From: Dictyobacter vulcani
GTDB taxonomy: Bacteria > Chloroflexota > Ktedonobacteria > Ktedonobacterales > Ktedonobacteraceae
Assembly (NCBI RefSeq): GCF_008974265.1
Contig: NZ_BKZW01000003.1
Span: 558,001-622,000, forward strand
DNA length: 64,000 bases
Reading direction: 5' to 3'
Position numbers and translations under genes: made by a program. Below are positions 53,238 to 62,682 of this stretch, piece by piece. How positions within the stretch are numbered: the stretch's first letter is position 1; each line of letters starts with the position of its first letter. The notes under the pieces are model-generated. The model was not told the DNA's origin, made no database searches, and worked only from the letters and a program-made list of their open reading frames with translations.

Positions 53238-54005
53238 TCATATTTCGTGCGCATCGTTTATGTTGACAATGGGTGAGCGGCGGGTAAAGAGGATAAATAG
53301 TATAAGGATGGATGCGAGGATCAAGGATGATCCAATCGTGCCAAAACCAAGCCCACCTTTTACTTTTGTTTTGGTCAGTAGATCTCCCATAGTGGCACCA
53401 AATGGACGCGTGAGGACGAAGGCAAGCCAGAATAAGAGGGTTTTAGAGATGGTGGTGAAGAAAGTGGCCAGGATGATGAGTCCCAGTAAAATTGAGATGA
53501 AGAGTACACCTCCGGCGAAACCAAGATGGGAATCATCGGCCAGGAAATCGCCGAGAGCGGTGCCCAAAGTATTTGAAAATAAGATGGCCGTCCAATAGAT
53601 TAATTCAACTTTAAAGGTTGTGATGTTGTTGACTGATAATGACGCTGTACTCAGACGCCAGCAGGCAAAAATGATTAGCAAGATCGTACACAAAATAAGT
53701 GAACCCCGCGCGTAGCCCAGCCCTAGCGTGCGATCCATAAAATCTGACATGGTGGTGCCGGCTGTGCTGGTGGCAAGAATGACAGTCCAGTACAGGAATG
53801 GGTGATAGCGCTTCGAGAGCAGTTGTGAGATGAGCGCGATGAAAAACAGGCTGATCAAAATAATTGAACTCAGTGCATAACCTACATTCATGGTCATGGA
53901 TAAGAGGTCGCCCGCCGTTTCCCCCAGGGTAGTAGCGCAAATCTTCATGATCCAGAAATAAAGAGTGATTTCAGGAAATTTCTTCAAAGGTATCTCCAAT
54001 CGCAT
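53238..54005 (-). CDS. COG4705-type membrane protein with four internal repeats
   Basis: 255-residue protein with eight predicted helices. Four copies of a TLGETAGDLLS-like motif (TTLGETAGDLLSM, TAGTTMSDFMDR, TLGTALGDFLAD, PFGATMGDLLTK) recur at roughly even spacing, each followed by a hydrophobic stretch. This is the known COG4705 membrane family of unknown function. ATG 54005 chosen; no ribosome-binding site stands out. Divergent from the region carrying the small peptide gene. Confidence 0.8.
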   Translation of the reverse strand: MRLEIPLKKFPEITLYFWIMKICATTLGETAGDLLSMTMNVGYALSSIILISLFFIALISQLLSKRYHPFLYWTVILATSTAGTTMSDFMDRTLGLGYARGSLILCTILLIIFACWRLSTASLSVNNITTFKVELIYWTAILFSNTLGTALGDFLADDSHLGFAGGVLFISILLGLIILATFFTTISKTLLFWLAFVLTRPFGATMGDLLTKTKVKGGLGFGTIGSSLILASILILFILFTRRSPIVNINDAHEI

Positions 54006-54581
54006 CAAGCTTGTATGTCGGGAGGTGGTAACTCAGTTTGGCTTTAAATCTTTTTGAGTGTACATGCTATCTTTTTACAGTATATGAATGTGATCAACAA
54101 TCAAGCAATTAATTTGAGCTAGCTTTGGAATTTGTATGGAAGAAGATTAAAGTGAGATGAGATCACACAAATTATCTATTTCTTCTTTAACAGAATAATT
54201 GCCAGTAAAATACGATAAACTCATTGAACATGTTGAATGCTTGTGATGTGAAACTTCGCTTGCCCATAAAATTGCACAGGATGTTATAATTGCGCACCAG
54301 CCCTGTCCGCAGGATGAAGCAGGCCCATGAGGTGATCCGGCCTGGAAATGTATATGGAGATTGCCTATATCTACTCAGACATGCTGAATACGCTCTCCCG
54401 TTAGTTGACTGCAAATAGCTAAAAATATAGCAAAGGCCACGCAAGCTAGCGAAAATTTGTAAATAGTTTTGAAATGCTGACTTGACTGCTAATCGTTTTT
54501 AGCGTACTACTATTCTGTCGATAGTTTTCAAGCCATGTAACGCCTACAAGTTGAAGCTTAAGCATTGATGGAAAGGTACGG
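54006..54581 (+). promoter_or_regulatory. Intergenic region with candidate promoter for the small peptide gene
   Basis: Of 576 AT-rich bases, only the last part shows a signal: TTGACT at 54482-54487, 17 bases, TACTAC at 54505-54510, with GCTAA-n6-TTAGC inside the spacer (54488-54503) as a possible operator. No gene, RNA structure or repeat was recognised in 54006-54480. Confidence 0.45.
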
Positions 54582-54833
54582 TTGAGCTACATGTTGAACA
54601 AAAAACCTACTTTTGCAAGTGTCTGTTTACCAGAAGCCAGTGAATTTATAGTAGAACTAACAGACACTGATCTGGACGCAGTTATCGGCGGCGCTGGCTA
54701 TGCAGCCCTGGATGGGCCTGATGGCATGACAATGGAGAAATATTACAGGCTGAGAAAATTTATCAAGGCTGTCTGCAAGTGCATAACAAAAGAGCTGAAA
54801 GAGATGGACGGGATGGACGGGATGAATCAGTAA
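54582..54833 (+). CDS. Double-glycine leader peptide precursor (bacteriocin/RiPP-like)
   Basis: 83 residues (80 from ATG 54591). The leader EFIVELTDTDLDAVIGGAG carries the ELTDxxLDxVIGG pattern of double-glycine leaders recognised by peptidase-containing exporters; cleavage would follow GG or GGAG. The core is YAALDGPDGM..., with a basic amphipathic middle (YYRLRKFIKAVCKCITKELK, two Cys) and a DGMDGM end. The start may be TTG 54582, which has GGAAAGG at five bases, or ATG 54591. No lanthionine synthetase, peptidase-ABC exporter or immunity gene is visible nearby, so it is an orphan. Function is inferred only from the leader. Confidence 0.6.
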   Translation: MSYMLNKKPTFASVCLPEASEFIVELTDTDLDAVIGGAGYAALDGPDGMTMEKYYRLRKFIKAVCKCITKELKEMDGMDGMNQ

Positions 54834-54870
54834 CGCACCTCCCATAGTCCAGGAATGGCGTTGTAGTGAC

Positions 54871-54900
54871 CGTGCCCTTTACATGAGTGGAGAGGGCACG
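54871..54900 (+). terminator. Hairpin after the peptide gene
   Basis: CGTGCCCT (54871-54878) pairs with AGGGCACG (54893-54900), 38 bases after the stop; the T tract is weak, so it might serve either the peptide gene or the convergent membrane-protein gene. Confidence 0.5.
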
Positions 54901-54930
54901 GCCCATTTTATGGTGGATATGTGGTCTGAC

Positions 54931-55722
54931 TCATTTATCAGGCAGATCCAGGTGTGTCTGGGGTGGCCGTTTCCAGATGATACCAAGCAGGCCGCCGATA
55001 AAGGCAAAAATGAATTGAGAGAGCAGGGCGGTGATGGCTGCGGCTACGCAGGTGCAATAACTGGCCAGATAATTGAGCGGAAATGGGAATGAGCCATCTG
55101 GCGGGAAGGCCTGATAGAGGGAGTTGTCTGGTGGCTGTGCCCCCACCACAAGGGGAGCATGATAGATCAAGGCAACCACGCCCGAGGTTATCAATGCCGA
55201 GATAAAAGCCGCCAGCAAGGCACTGATATATCCCTGAACAACCGAATTCGTGCGTCGAGTGACCCAGAAAGCACAGACACCATAGCTGAGCAGGCTGAGC
55301 ACGGCATGGATAACCAGCAGCAGGAGGGATTGGGACCGTGGCCCATGGGACATCATATGTCCACTTGCCATACCCGGCATAATCAACGCCTCCATTACCA
55401 CCGTCGAAGCCGTAAATGGTAACGGGAGCATCAACAGTAGCCCCAGAATAATACCTTGTCCGATGCCAAACATCGTGCCAATGCGTAATGGTTCGCTGGC
55501 GCTATGCTCATTCTTCTGCGCAAAATATCCCAATGCCAGATACCCCAGTAATGGAAGCATGACCAGTAACGCTGAAAACTGCGGCTGATCAAATGGCTCG
55601 CTCGTGGTCAGTGAAACCACCACACTCAGTCCAACCAGGAGCACCTGAATAAAAGCAACCACATAGATCACCCGCCCATACCACGGTCGACTGCCAGCAC
55701 GTTCAAGAAAAGAGGATAACAT
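54931..55722 (-). CDS. Hypothetical six-helix membrane protein
   Basis: 263 residues with about six helices: VIYVVAFIQVLLVGLSVVV, LLVMLPLLGYLALGYFA, GIGQGIILGLLLMLPLPF, LLLLVIHAVLSLLSYGVCAFW, LLAAFISALITSGVVALIY, and a final one. A His/Met-rich segment MASGHMMSHGP lies in a loop, which could bind metal. Start at 55722 behind AAAGGA. No family recognised. Overlaps nothing. Confidence 0.75.
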   Translation of the reverse strand: MLSSFLERAGSRPWYGRVIYVVAFIQVLLVGLSVVVSLTTSEPFDQPQFSALLVMLPLLGYLALGYFAQKNEHSASEPLRIGTMFGIGQGIILGLLLMLPLPFTASTVVMEALIMPGMASGHMMSHGPRSQSLLLLVIHAVLSLLSYGVCAFWVTRRTNSVVQGYISALLAAFISALITSGVVALIYHAPLVVGAQPPDNSLYQAFPPDGSFPFPLNYLASYCTCVAAAITALLSQFIFAFIGGLLGIIWKRPPQTHLDLPDK

Positions 55723-56067
55723 ATGAGTTCATTCCTTTGTGTTTCAGTAGTGCAGGGATAAGAATTTTATCCCTGCATAGAGCATAATACATTAGCATAT
55801 GCTTGTGGTGCTTGAGGTGACCTATTTGCTATTATGGATAGATAAATTCATGAATATTAATAATATGTTATACAAGTATTCAATACGTTTACTATGTCCG
55901 TATGTATCATACTAGATTGATACGGCATTTATAGTTATCAGGACTAAAAGCTTTTGATAAATATGCTATATGTACGTCTGTCTATAATTGTTACGAGTAT
56001 TTTATGCTAGTAATGTGTATATACTCATTTAAAATGAGCATAATCAGCAATGGGAAGGAATCCATAT
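55723..56067. other. AT-rich intergenic region, no feature seen
   Basis: About 345 bases between divergent genes, strongly AT-rich with several TATAAT-like words, so no single promoter can be chosen. No gene, repeat or hairpin recognised. Confidence 0.4.
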
Positions 56068-56967
56068 ATGAACTCGAATGTTTCCTCCACTTTACCCAGG
56101 GACCGGGTAGAGCAAAATAGATATGTGCAGCTACGCAGGCTGGGTGCTGGCATCATTGATATGATTGCCGTTTCCTATATTCAGATTTGGGTGAATAATA
56201 TTTTTGGGTATATCCCGGATGCTAAAAACGCTCATGAGGTGGTATATGGAGGTGGCTGGGGGTATATCGCTTCGGCAGTACCGGTGGTTGACACTATCTG
56301 GTTGTTGACGTGCGTGGTGGTGTATTTTTTTGTGCAGGAGGCTCTTTTTAGTACGACTCTGGGAAAGACAATAGTGGGGGTGTGTGTGGTGGATATCCAT
56401 GGTAGACCTATATCGGTGCGGGCTGCATTGATTCGCAATGTGGTACGCCTTGTGGATGCGTGGCCTAACTGGTATATCGTGGGAATCATTGCGGCACGCA
56501 TGTCACCAAATTATCAACGCCTGGGGGATAGAGTGGCACGCACCTATGTGATCGCTGTCGCTGATCGACCGACTATCCATGTTTCCTTTACTTTTGTCTG
56601 GTTGCGCCTGGGACTGATAAGTATGTTATTTGCCGTAATGGTTGGAAGTGCCTGGGGGTTTATCTATACCAGGCAACCAGTGCTGGTCATTCAGGATTGG
56701 CGAACTATTAATAATATGTATGGATCTAATCCCATAACACCAACGCCAGCTTGTGGTCAGGTTGATCGACCATTTAACGACTATGTGTTAAGTGCACCGA
56801 TTGAGCAATATTGGTTAAAAGATCCGCACTGGGGAAATGGCACGGTGACCTATCCAATTGTCTATCGGCTAGCCGGTCAGGAAAAAACCTGTGATGGTAC
56901 CATTACACTCAAATGGCAGGGTCCGTTTTCGGAGCGCTGGGAAGTTGTGAATGTAAAGGTACCTTAG
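56068..56967 (+). CDS. RDD-family membrane protein
   Basis: 299 residues from ATG 56068 behind GGGAAGGAA. The RDD domain spans residues 20-170: RLGAGIIDMIAVSYIQ at the first helix, the TTLGKTIVGVCVVD loop, and RLGDRVARTYVIAV, which are the Arg-Asp-Asp-type landmarks. A further helix at about 190-215 leads to an outside C-terminal part of about 95 residues with two Cys (CGQVDRPF, KTCDGT), possibly a disulfide. Function unknown. Confidence 0.85.
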   Translation: MNSNVSSTLPRDRVEQNRYVQLRRLGAGIIDMIAVSYIQIWVNNIFGYIPDAKNAHEVVYGGGWGYIASAVPVVDTIWLLTCVVVYFFVQEALFSTTLGKTIVGVCVVDIHGRPISVRAALIRNVVRLVDAWPNWYIVGIIAARMSPNYQRLGDRVARTYVIAVADRPTIHVSFTFVWLRLGLISMLFAVMVGSAWGFIYTRQPVLVIQDWRTINNMYGSNPITPTPACGQVDRPFNDYVLSAPIEQYWLKDPHWGNGTVTYPIVYRLAGQEKTCDGTITLKWQGPFSERWEVVNVKVP

Positions 56968-57019
56968 TCTGGTTCCGCTGGCTGTGTGCATCGCTCAAAG
57001 TTATGCACACGGCATGTTG

Positions 57020-58303
57020 TTAAAATCTGTCGGTGGTGCTGATCCAGGTGTGCCCGGCAGGGAAGAGTTGGTTGAGCACGGACAGGACCTCGTTGGAAAG
57101 TTGTTGGGGCTGCTGTGTGAATATCCATGAGACTGGACGGTAGCCGAAAACCAGCTGGGTGAGGTGCTGCGGTGAGCATTGGAACGTAATCGCTGATGGA
57201 GATGGCGTTGTGCTAAGCCGGAGCTGGTTACCAGTGATATTCAGGGCAACGTATTCGTCGCCAATGGCAAAGTGGATTTCGCCTGACCAGTGAGCGAGCG
57301 AACGTTGCCAGCGAGCCTCAAGCTCTGGTAGCATAGCGTTGAAGAGCGTGGGTAAGTGGGCAATGCGCCCCATCCAACCAGCAAAGCGATGATGGAACTG
57401 CGAACCGCGCACTCCCCATTCCTCGGAAGGATCTTCCCAGTGGGAGGTATCCGGTACTTCCAGTTGATCAATGCTGCGATACAGTTCATCCGAGGTGGGT
57501 GGTAGATAATAGATATGGCTCGCTGGAGCCTCGGGTCCATCGGTGAGATGTACATGGGCCTGCATCAGCGCGATTTGCGCGGACCAGTTATCCGCTGCGA
57601 TCTCAAGCGTATGTGTAGCGGCTGGCTCACGAGAGGCGATCAGATAGCCTTCGACTTTTCCGGCAGGTGAATGTGCGAGCAAGATCGTATTCTGGCTGTA
57701 ACGGTCACGTAGCAGTGCTTCCAGTTTCTCACGTGAACGCTCAAAGCTGGCAGTGTAACTGCCCAGGCGGCGCTCGTACAGGTCGCGAATGGATTGAGCA
57801 TCCTCTAGTGTGGCCTGTTGGACCGTGTAATCACTTCCTGCATGGGCCAGAATCGCGGCACGATTGATATCATAGGCAGTTACATCGAAGACATCGGTAT
57901 AGCCGTAGCGATAATAGAAATTGGGGATACCATCCAGTAGTAGCAGGCTATGACCCTCGTCGTGTGCAATCTGGATAGCATCATGCATCAGCGCACTGGC
58001 GACGCCCTGTTTGCGCGCTGCAGGATCGACTACAACCGAGCCGATACAGGCCGTAGAGATACGCGCTGCACCCATACGTAAAGTCCATTTATAGAGTGCA
58101 TAGCCGCCAACCTGTGTATTGTTGAGGAAAGCCCCACGTAATTGCCGTGACATAAAATTCGGCTGTGTGAAGGCCTGCTGACCTCTGTTCCGTGCCCTGG
58201 TGGGATCGGGGGTTCCTGAAAACGCCTGATCAGACCAGATGAACTGCTGCTCCATTTCCTCCTGAGTAGTAAGCGGACGGACAATAACTGATGATAAGGC
58301 CAT
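57020..58303 (-). CDS. Eis-like GNAT acetyltransferase with SCP2-like tail
   Basis: 427 residues with start at 58303 behind GGAGG. N-terminal GNAT fold with SVVVDPAARKQGVASALMHDAIQ (acetyl-CoA loop RKQGVA), a second GNAT-like middle, and a C-terminal region NAMLPELEARWQRSL...VALNITGNQL resembling the sterol-carrier SCP2 tail. This three-part build is the Eis (enhanced intracellular survival) family, which acetylates aminoglycosides or other amines at several positions. Substrate not defined. Divergent from the RDD gene at the tail only; stands alone. Confidence 0.88.
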   Translation of the reverse strand: MALSSVIVRPLTTQEEMEQQFIWSDQAFSGTPDPTRARNRGQQAFTQPNFMSRQLRGAFLNNTQVGGYALYKWTLRMGAARISTACIGSVVVDPAARKQGVASALMHDAIQIAHDEGHSLLLLDGIPNFYYRYGYTDVFDVTAYDINRAAILAHAGSDYTVQQATLEDAQSIRDLYERRLGSYTASFERSREKLEALLRDRYSQNTILLAHSPAGKVEGYLIASREPAATHTLEIAADNWSAQIALMQAHVHLTDGPEAPASHIYYLPPTSDELYRSIDQLEVPDTSHWEDPSEEWGVRGSQFHHRFAGWMGRIAHLPTLFNAMLPELEARWQRSLAHWSGEIHFAIGDEYVALNITGNQLRLSTTPSPSAITFQCSPQHLTQLVFGYRPVSWIFTQQPQQLSNEVLSVLNQLFPAGHTWISTTDRF

Positions 58304-58417
58304 ATATGCTAATCCTCCAATGCATAGTGCGCCATGCATCCTTTGCTGGCGCTAATATGTTTAAGCGTAACACTGTGAGGATCGCTACGTCAATGCGCAA
58401 CTTGTGTCGCATTTTTT

Positions 58418-59278
58418 TTAGCTCATTTTGCTATGTTTGATCAATTGTGGCGCAATAACTTTGACACGGTTTGAAGGGATGGCGAAACCAACACCATTGG
58501 CTGGCGTCTTAGTTTCAGGATTGATGGCTGCCAGCGTCGGGATGCCAATCAACTGTCCATGCATATCTACCAGCGCCCCGCCACTGTTACCAGGATTAAT
58601 GGGCGCATCCGTCTGAATTGCGCCGGACAGCATCTGTCCATTGTCGCCGTTAGCTACATTGCGGTCCAGAGCACTGATGATGCCGTTAGTGACTGTCTGT
58701 GTAATCCCGAGTGGATTCCCGATCGCCATTACATCCTGGCCTACACGTAACTTTGAGGAATCTCCCAGCGTGGCTACTGAAAGCTTGACCTGTGCAGGAT
58801 CAACCTGTACCACGGCCAGATCCTCGGCCGCTGAACCGCCGACCAGGCTACCCATCACGGCCTGTCCGGTTGCGAACACCACCTGGACGCTTTGTCGGCC
58901 CTCCACCACATGGTTATTGGTGATAATATAGCCGCGTCGATCGATGACTACACCTGAGCCGACACTATTATTGCTGGAGCCACTGACATTGATTTGCACT
59001 ACTGCTGGTTCAACACTGGCAATGACCTGTTCACGTAACGCTTCGCGATCATCCCCATCTGGTCCTGCGGCATTTCCTGTTTGCAGGTCGCCGAGTATTC
59101 CCCTATCAGCGAACTGCCAGCCCGCCAGCATGCCTCCGCCAAAGACAATTGCTAGCAGGAGTGCGCAAATGGCGATGATACCAGACGTGAGCGACCTTTT
59201 AGCTGGAGGATCAGGTCTGGAAGGACCCGCTAGCGTATTTTGTGCGGCAAACTGTTGATCTTCATCTGGTCCATACAT
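58418..59278 (-). CDS. Membrane-anchored trypsin-like serine protease (S1C/HtrA type) without PDZ
   Basis: 286 residues. A membrane helix at 30-55 (IIAICALLLAIVFGGGMLAG) anchors an outside protease with the triad: His in TNNHVVEG, Asp in AEDLAVVQV, Ser in NPGNSGGALVD. The chain stops right after the protease (VIAPQLIKHSKMS), so the usual PDZ domain is missing. Start behind GGAAGGAGC. First of three S1C genes in 4.2 kb. Role likely in envelope quality control. Confidence 0.9.
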   Translation of the reverse strand: MYGPDEDQQFAAQNTLAGPSRPDPPAKRSLTSGIIAICALLLAIVFGGGMLAGWQFADRGILGDLQTGNAAGPDGDDREALREQVIASVEPAVVQINVSGSSNNSVGSGVVIDRRGYIITNNHVVEGRQSVQVVFATGQAVMGSLVGGSAAEDLAVVQVDPAQVKLSVATLGDSSKLRVGQDVMAIGNPLGITQTVTNGIISALDRNVANGDNGQMLSGAIQTDAPINPGNSGGALVDMHGQLIGIPTLAAINPETKTPANGVGFAIPSNRVKVIAPQLIKHSKMS

Positions 59279-59341
59279 AGAGCGGCGCTCCTTCCATAAT
59301 AGAGATCCATGGTACAGGCCTGCCTGTACAACTCTGGTGAG

Positions 59342-60310
59342 CTAGACTTTTTCTGCCCTTTCCACATCTCCCTGTCTGGTCCCTGCCAGGCGGCGTGAGC
59401 GGATTACCGAGGCCACAATGGCGATGACCAGTACCAGCGCAATGAAGAGTAGCGAGGCATAGGTCGGGATGTGTATGTGGAGTAAGCCGGGCAAAAGCAT
59501 CTTGACTCCAACGAAACATAAGATGACGGCCAGGCCAGTTTGCAGGTAGTAGAATTTGTGGATAATGTTGGCAAACACAAAGTACAACGAGCGCAGGCCC
59601 AGGATGGCGAAAACATTTGAGGTATAGACAATAAAAGGATCCGTGGTCACTGAGAAGATGGCAGGGATCGAGTCAACCGCAAAGAGCAGGTCGCTAGTCT
59701 CGATTACCAGTAGCACCAGCAACAGTGGCGTAATCATTTTACGTCCATTACGCCTGACCACAAAATGATCCTTCTCGAATCCCTCGGTGACCGGCAAGAA
59801 GCGGTGCACAAACTTGACCAATGGATTATTTTCTGGGTGTACCTCGGATTCTTTTTGTACGCCCATTTTGATACCGGTGAAGATCAAGAAGGCACCAAAG
59901 AGATAGATGATCCAGTGGAACTGTTCAATCAGCACCGAGCCAACGCCAATCAGGGCACCACGCATTAGCAGAGCACCAAGAATACCCCAGAAAAGCACGC
60001 GGTGTTGATAGGCAGGCGGAACGCTGAAATAGCTGAACAGCAGCACAAAGATGAAGATGTTATCCACGCTCAGCGATTTTTCAATCAAGTAACCTGTGAG
60101 AAACTGTAAAGCGACCTCGCCGCCGCTGACAAAGTACAGTCCCAGATTAAAAAGCAAGGCCAGCGAGATCCAGACGACGCTCCAGATGAGCGCCTCCTTG
60201 ATTGAAACAGCATGTGATTTGCGATGGAATACACCTAGATCTAAGGCCAGTAATACCAGCACAAACAGGTTGAACCATACCCATGGCCAGACGCCTGTTG
60301 TTAATGTCAT
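59342..60310 (-). CDS. TerC/Alx-family membrane protein
   Basis: 322 residues with nine or so helices. Family markers are ALDLGVFHRKSHAVS, the acidic pairs ETSDLLFAVDSIPAIFSVTTDPFIVYTSNVFAILGLRSLYF, and KSLSVDNIFIFVL; the conserved Asp/Glu sites are thought to carry manganese. TerC/Alx proteins export Mn2+ or metallate secreted proteins. Start at 60310 behind AGGAGAG. It lies between two S1C proteases, on the same strand as the first and divergent from the second. Confidence 0.92.
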   Translation of the reverse strand: MTLTTGVWPWVWFNLFVLVLLALDLGVFHRKSHAVSIKEALIWSVVWISLALLFNLGLYFVSGGEVALQFLTGYLIEKSLSVDNIFIFVLLFSYFSVPPAYQHRVLFWGILGALLMRGALIGVGSVLIEQFHWIIYLFGAFLIFTGIKMGVQKESEVHPENNPLVKFVHRFLPVTEGFEKDHFVVRRNGRKMITPLLLVLLVIETSDLLFAVDSIPAIFSVTTDPFIVYTSNVFAILGLRSLYFVFANIIHKFYYLQTGLAVILCFVGVKMLLPGLLHIHIPTYASLLFIALVLVIAIVASVIRSRRLAGTRQGDVERAEKV

Positions 60311-60562
60311 CTATCTCTCCTATTTTTTGCTTGCTTTTTCTCAATTTAAGATAAGTACAACAATTTGTTCGAAGTACCGGACAAGTGCTCAAGCTATTTA
60401 AAGCCATGATATTTCGTATTCAGGGGAAGAAATCAACCTCACCTGTCAATTTTTCCAGGTAAATTCCTGGTGAAATTGGCGATGTAAGCTGGTCAGCCAT
60501 CGCGTATAGTATGCATACACGATCAATTGTTGTTCATAATTGTCCAAAGGAAAACTTCTACT

Positions 60563-61474
60563 ATGGAAGACACGAAGTACGATCCGTCATTGTTACGTTC
60601 ACTCTCGAATCAGATGGCGGATGCGGTTGAGCGGGTGAATGCATCGTTGGTGACTGTGCATGGTCGCTCACGCCAATCGGCGAGTGGTCTGGTGGTTGCA
60701 CCTGATCTTGTCGTTACAGCGAGTCATATACTAGAACGTGAGAATGACTTAAAAATCCAATCGCACCAGCAAACCGAGTTCTCAGCGACCCTGGTTGGTC
60801 GTGATGCAACGACTGATCTGGCGCTTTTGCGTATTAAAGACCTGAACCTTCTGGCAGCCGTAGCGGCCAGTGAGCCAGCCCGTGTTGGACAACTGATCCT
60901 GGCTGTAGGGCGTCCTTCGGAAGATGGACCGATGGCCAGTTCCGGTATTGTCAGCGCTCTCGGTGGTCCGGTACGTACCGGACAGGGTAGTGTGCTGGAG
61001 CGCTATATCCGCACAGATGCCACGCCGTATCCCGGTTTTTCGGGTGGTCCTTTAGTGGATACCCAGGGAGCCGTGCTTGGCATATTGACCACTGGACTCT
61101 CCAATGGTATTCCGCTAGCAATCCCGATGGCCCAGGTGCAGACGATTGTGGATGCCCTGGCGCAGCAAGGATATATCAAGCGTGGTTACCTTGGTCTGAG
61201 CAGCCAGCTTGTTCATCTACCTGAAGCCCAGCGTGCTGGCCGTGAACAGGAACACGGACTCCTGATTGTTAATGTTGAGAAGGATAGTCCGGCTGAAAAA
61301 GGTGGCCTGCTACTCGGTGACATTCTGGTCAGCCTGGATAGTCACACGGTGAGTGATACCGAGGATCTCCAATTGCTCCTGACCGGTGAGCGTGTTGGTC
61401 AGGCATTAGCGGTCGAAGTCATTCGTGGCGATGCGATCCAGACCCTCTCGATTACCCCGGGACAACGCAAATAG
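60563..61474 (+). CDS. S1C serine protease with PDZ domain, cytoplasmic or unanchored
   Basis: 303 residues; no signal or membrane helix. Triad: His in VTASHILE, Asp in TTDLALLRI, Ser in YPGFSGGPL, where the usual GNSGG is GFSGG, so the residue before the active Ser is changed. A PDZ domain fills the last 95 residues (GLLIVNVEKDSPAEKGGLLLGDI). Start at ATG 60563 behind AAAGGA. Second of the protease cluster. Could be less active because of the altered oxyanion-loop residue. Confidence 0.85.
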   Translation: MEDTKYDPSLLRSLSNQMADAVERVNASLVTVHGRSRQSASGLVVAPDLVVTASHILERENDLKIQSHQQTEFSATLVGRDATTDLALLRIKDLNLLAAVAASEPARVGQLILAVGRPSEDGPMASSGIVSALGGPVRTGQGSVLERYIRTDATPYPGFSGGPLVDTQGAVLGILTTGLSNGIPLAIPMAQVQTIVDALAQQGYIKRGYLGLSSQLVHLPEAQRAGREQEHGLLIVNVEKDSPAEKGGLLLGDILVSLDSHTVSDTEDLQLLLTGERVGQALAVEVIRGDAIQTLSITPGQRK

Positions 61475-61602
61475 GTAGGCACTGGATAATACGTGTTCAT
61501 CACACACATGGAATGTTTTAGTCAACGCGTGGTATGCGGAAGAAGAACTGGTTCCACACTTCTTCCTCCTGATATATAAAAAGAATGGGTAGGTTTTTCC
61601 AC

Positions 61603-62532
61603 ATGACACAATCAACAACACCATCCACACAGTCTTCCTATCCGCTACCAGATGTATTTTCGTCGGCCCTCACCGAGATGTTCAACCAGGCACGACCCGC
61701 CATCGTCCAGGTGCGCAATGAGCAGCGTGGAGGTGGTACCGGCATCGTCTGGCGGCCAGATGGGCAGATTATTACCAATAACCACGTGGTTCCTAAAGAT
61801 GGAGCTGGTATTCAGGTACATTTTGTCGATGGTCGAACTCTACCTGCACAGGTGCTGCACCGCCAGCCAGAGTTCGATCTGGCCTTGCTCAAAGTAGATG
61901 CTGATGAGCTTCCCTTTCTACAAGCCGGTAACTCCGCAAAGTTGCGCGTCGGTGAATGGGTCTTTGCCATCGGTCATCCCTGGGGACAGCGCTGGACCGT
62001 TACCGCTGGAATCATGAGTAGCATGAGCACCCGCCAGATAGACGAGGACATCAGTATTCCCTACATCAAATCGGATGTATTGCTGGCACCTGGCAACTCG
62101 GGTGGTCCCTTGCTTAATGCCGATGGCCATGTGGTTGGCGTCAATGCCATGATCTTTGGTGGTGACCTTTCGGTCTCCATCCCCAGTAATGTCGTGAGTG
62201 AATGGCTGACAAGTCTGCCTGAAGCCAGAGGTATTCTGGGTGTTGGACTCCAACGTACCGATCTGCCGCAAAGCATTCAGTCGCAGTTGCCAGCCAGACG
62301 TGAACAGGGCCAGCTTGTGGTCAGCGTCGTCGAGCGCGTCGCCGCGCAACAAGAAATCTTCCTTGGTGACCTGTTGCTCGACATCGAAGGCCTGCCCATC
62401 GACAGCGCTGCCACACTACGCCAGCAACTCGCGAATAAAGTTCCTGGCGACAGCATCAGCCTCAACATCGTCCGTGGTGGGATCCTCAAAACCATCACAG
62501 CCACCGTGCTTCCAATTAGTAGCGCCAGCTAG
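61603..62532 (+). CDS. S1C serine protease with PDZ domain
   Basis: 309 residues from ATG 61603, behind GGTAGG; an ATG at 61585 has no site. Triad: His in TNNHVVPKD, Asp in EFDLALLKV, Ser in APGNSGGPLLN, all standard. A C-terminal PDZ domain (QLVVSVVERVAAQQEIFLGDLLLDIEG) follows. No signal peptide is obvious. Co-directed with the preceding protease, with 128 bases between them; probably paralogues. Terminator at 62552. Confidence 0.88.
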   Translation: MTQSTTPSTQSSYPLPDVFSSALTEMFNQARPAIVQVRNEQRGGGTGIVWRPDGQIITNNHVVPKDGAGIQVHFVDGRTLPAQVLHRQPEFDLALLKVDADELPFLQAGNSAKLRVGEWVFAIGHPWGQRWTVTAGIMSSMSTRQIDEDISIPYIKSDVLLAPGNSGGPLLNADGHVVGVNAMIFGGDLSVSIPSNVVSEWLTSLPEARGILGVGLQRTDLPQSIQSQLPARREQGQLVVSVVERVAAQQEIFLGDLLLDIEGLPIDSAATLRQQLANKVPGDSISLNIVRGGILKTITATVLPISSAS

Positions 62533-62551
62533 TCATACCTAGATTACTCTA

Positions 62552-62596
62552 CAAGTAAGCCAGTCGTATCAATTGTGACTGGCTTACTTGCTTTTT
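62552..62596 (+). terminator. Rho-independent terminator after the third protease
   Basis: CAAGTAAGCCAGTC (62552-62565) and GACTGGCTTACTTG (62577-62590) form a 14-bp perfect stem, followed by a run of Ts (62592-62596), just 20 bases after the stop. Confidence 0.85.
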
Positions 62597-62682
62597 CCCG
62601 TCAAAATAGTTTCTGGCACACGTGGTATTATAATACAGGCAAGCGTTATTCGGGAAAAATACCTAAAGGAGAAGTAGAGCAT

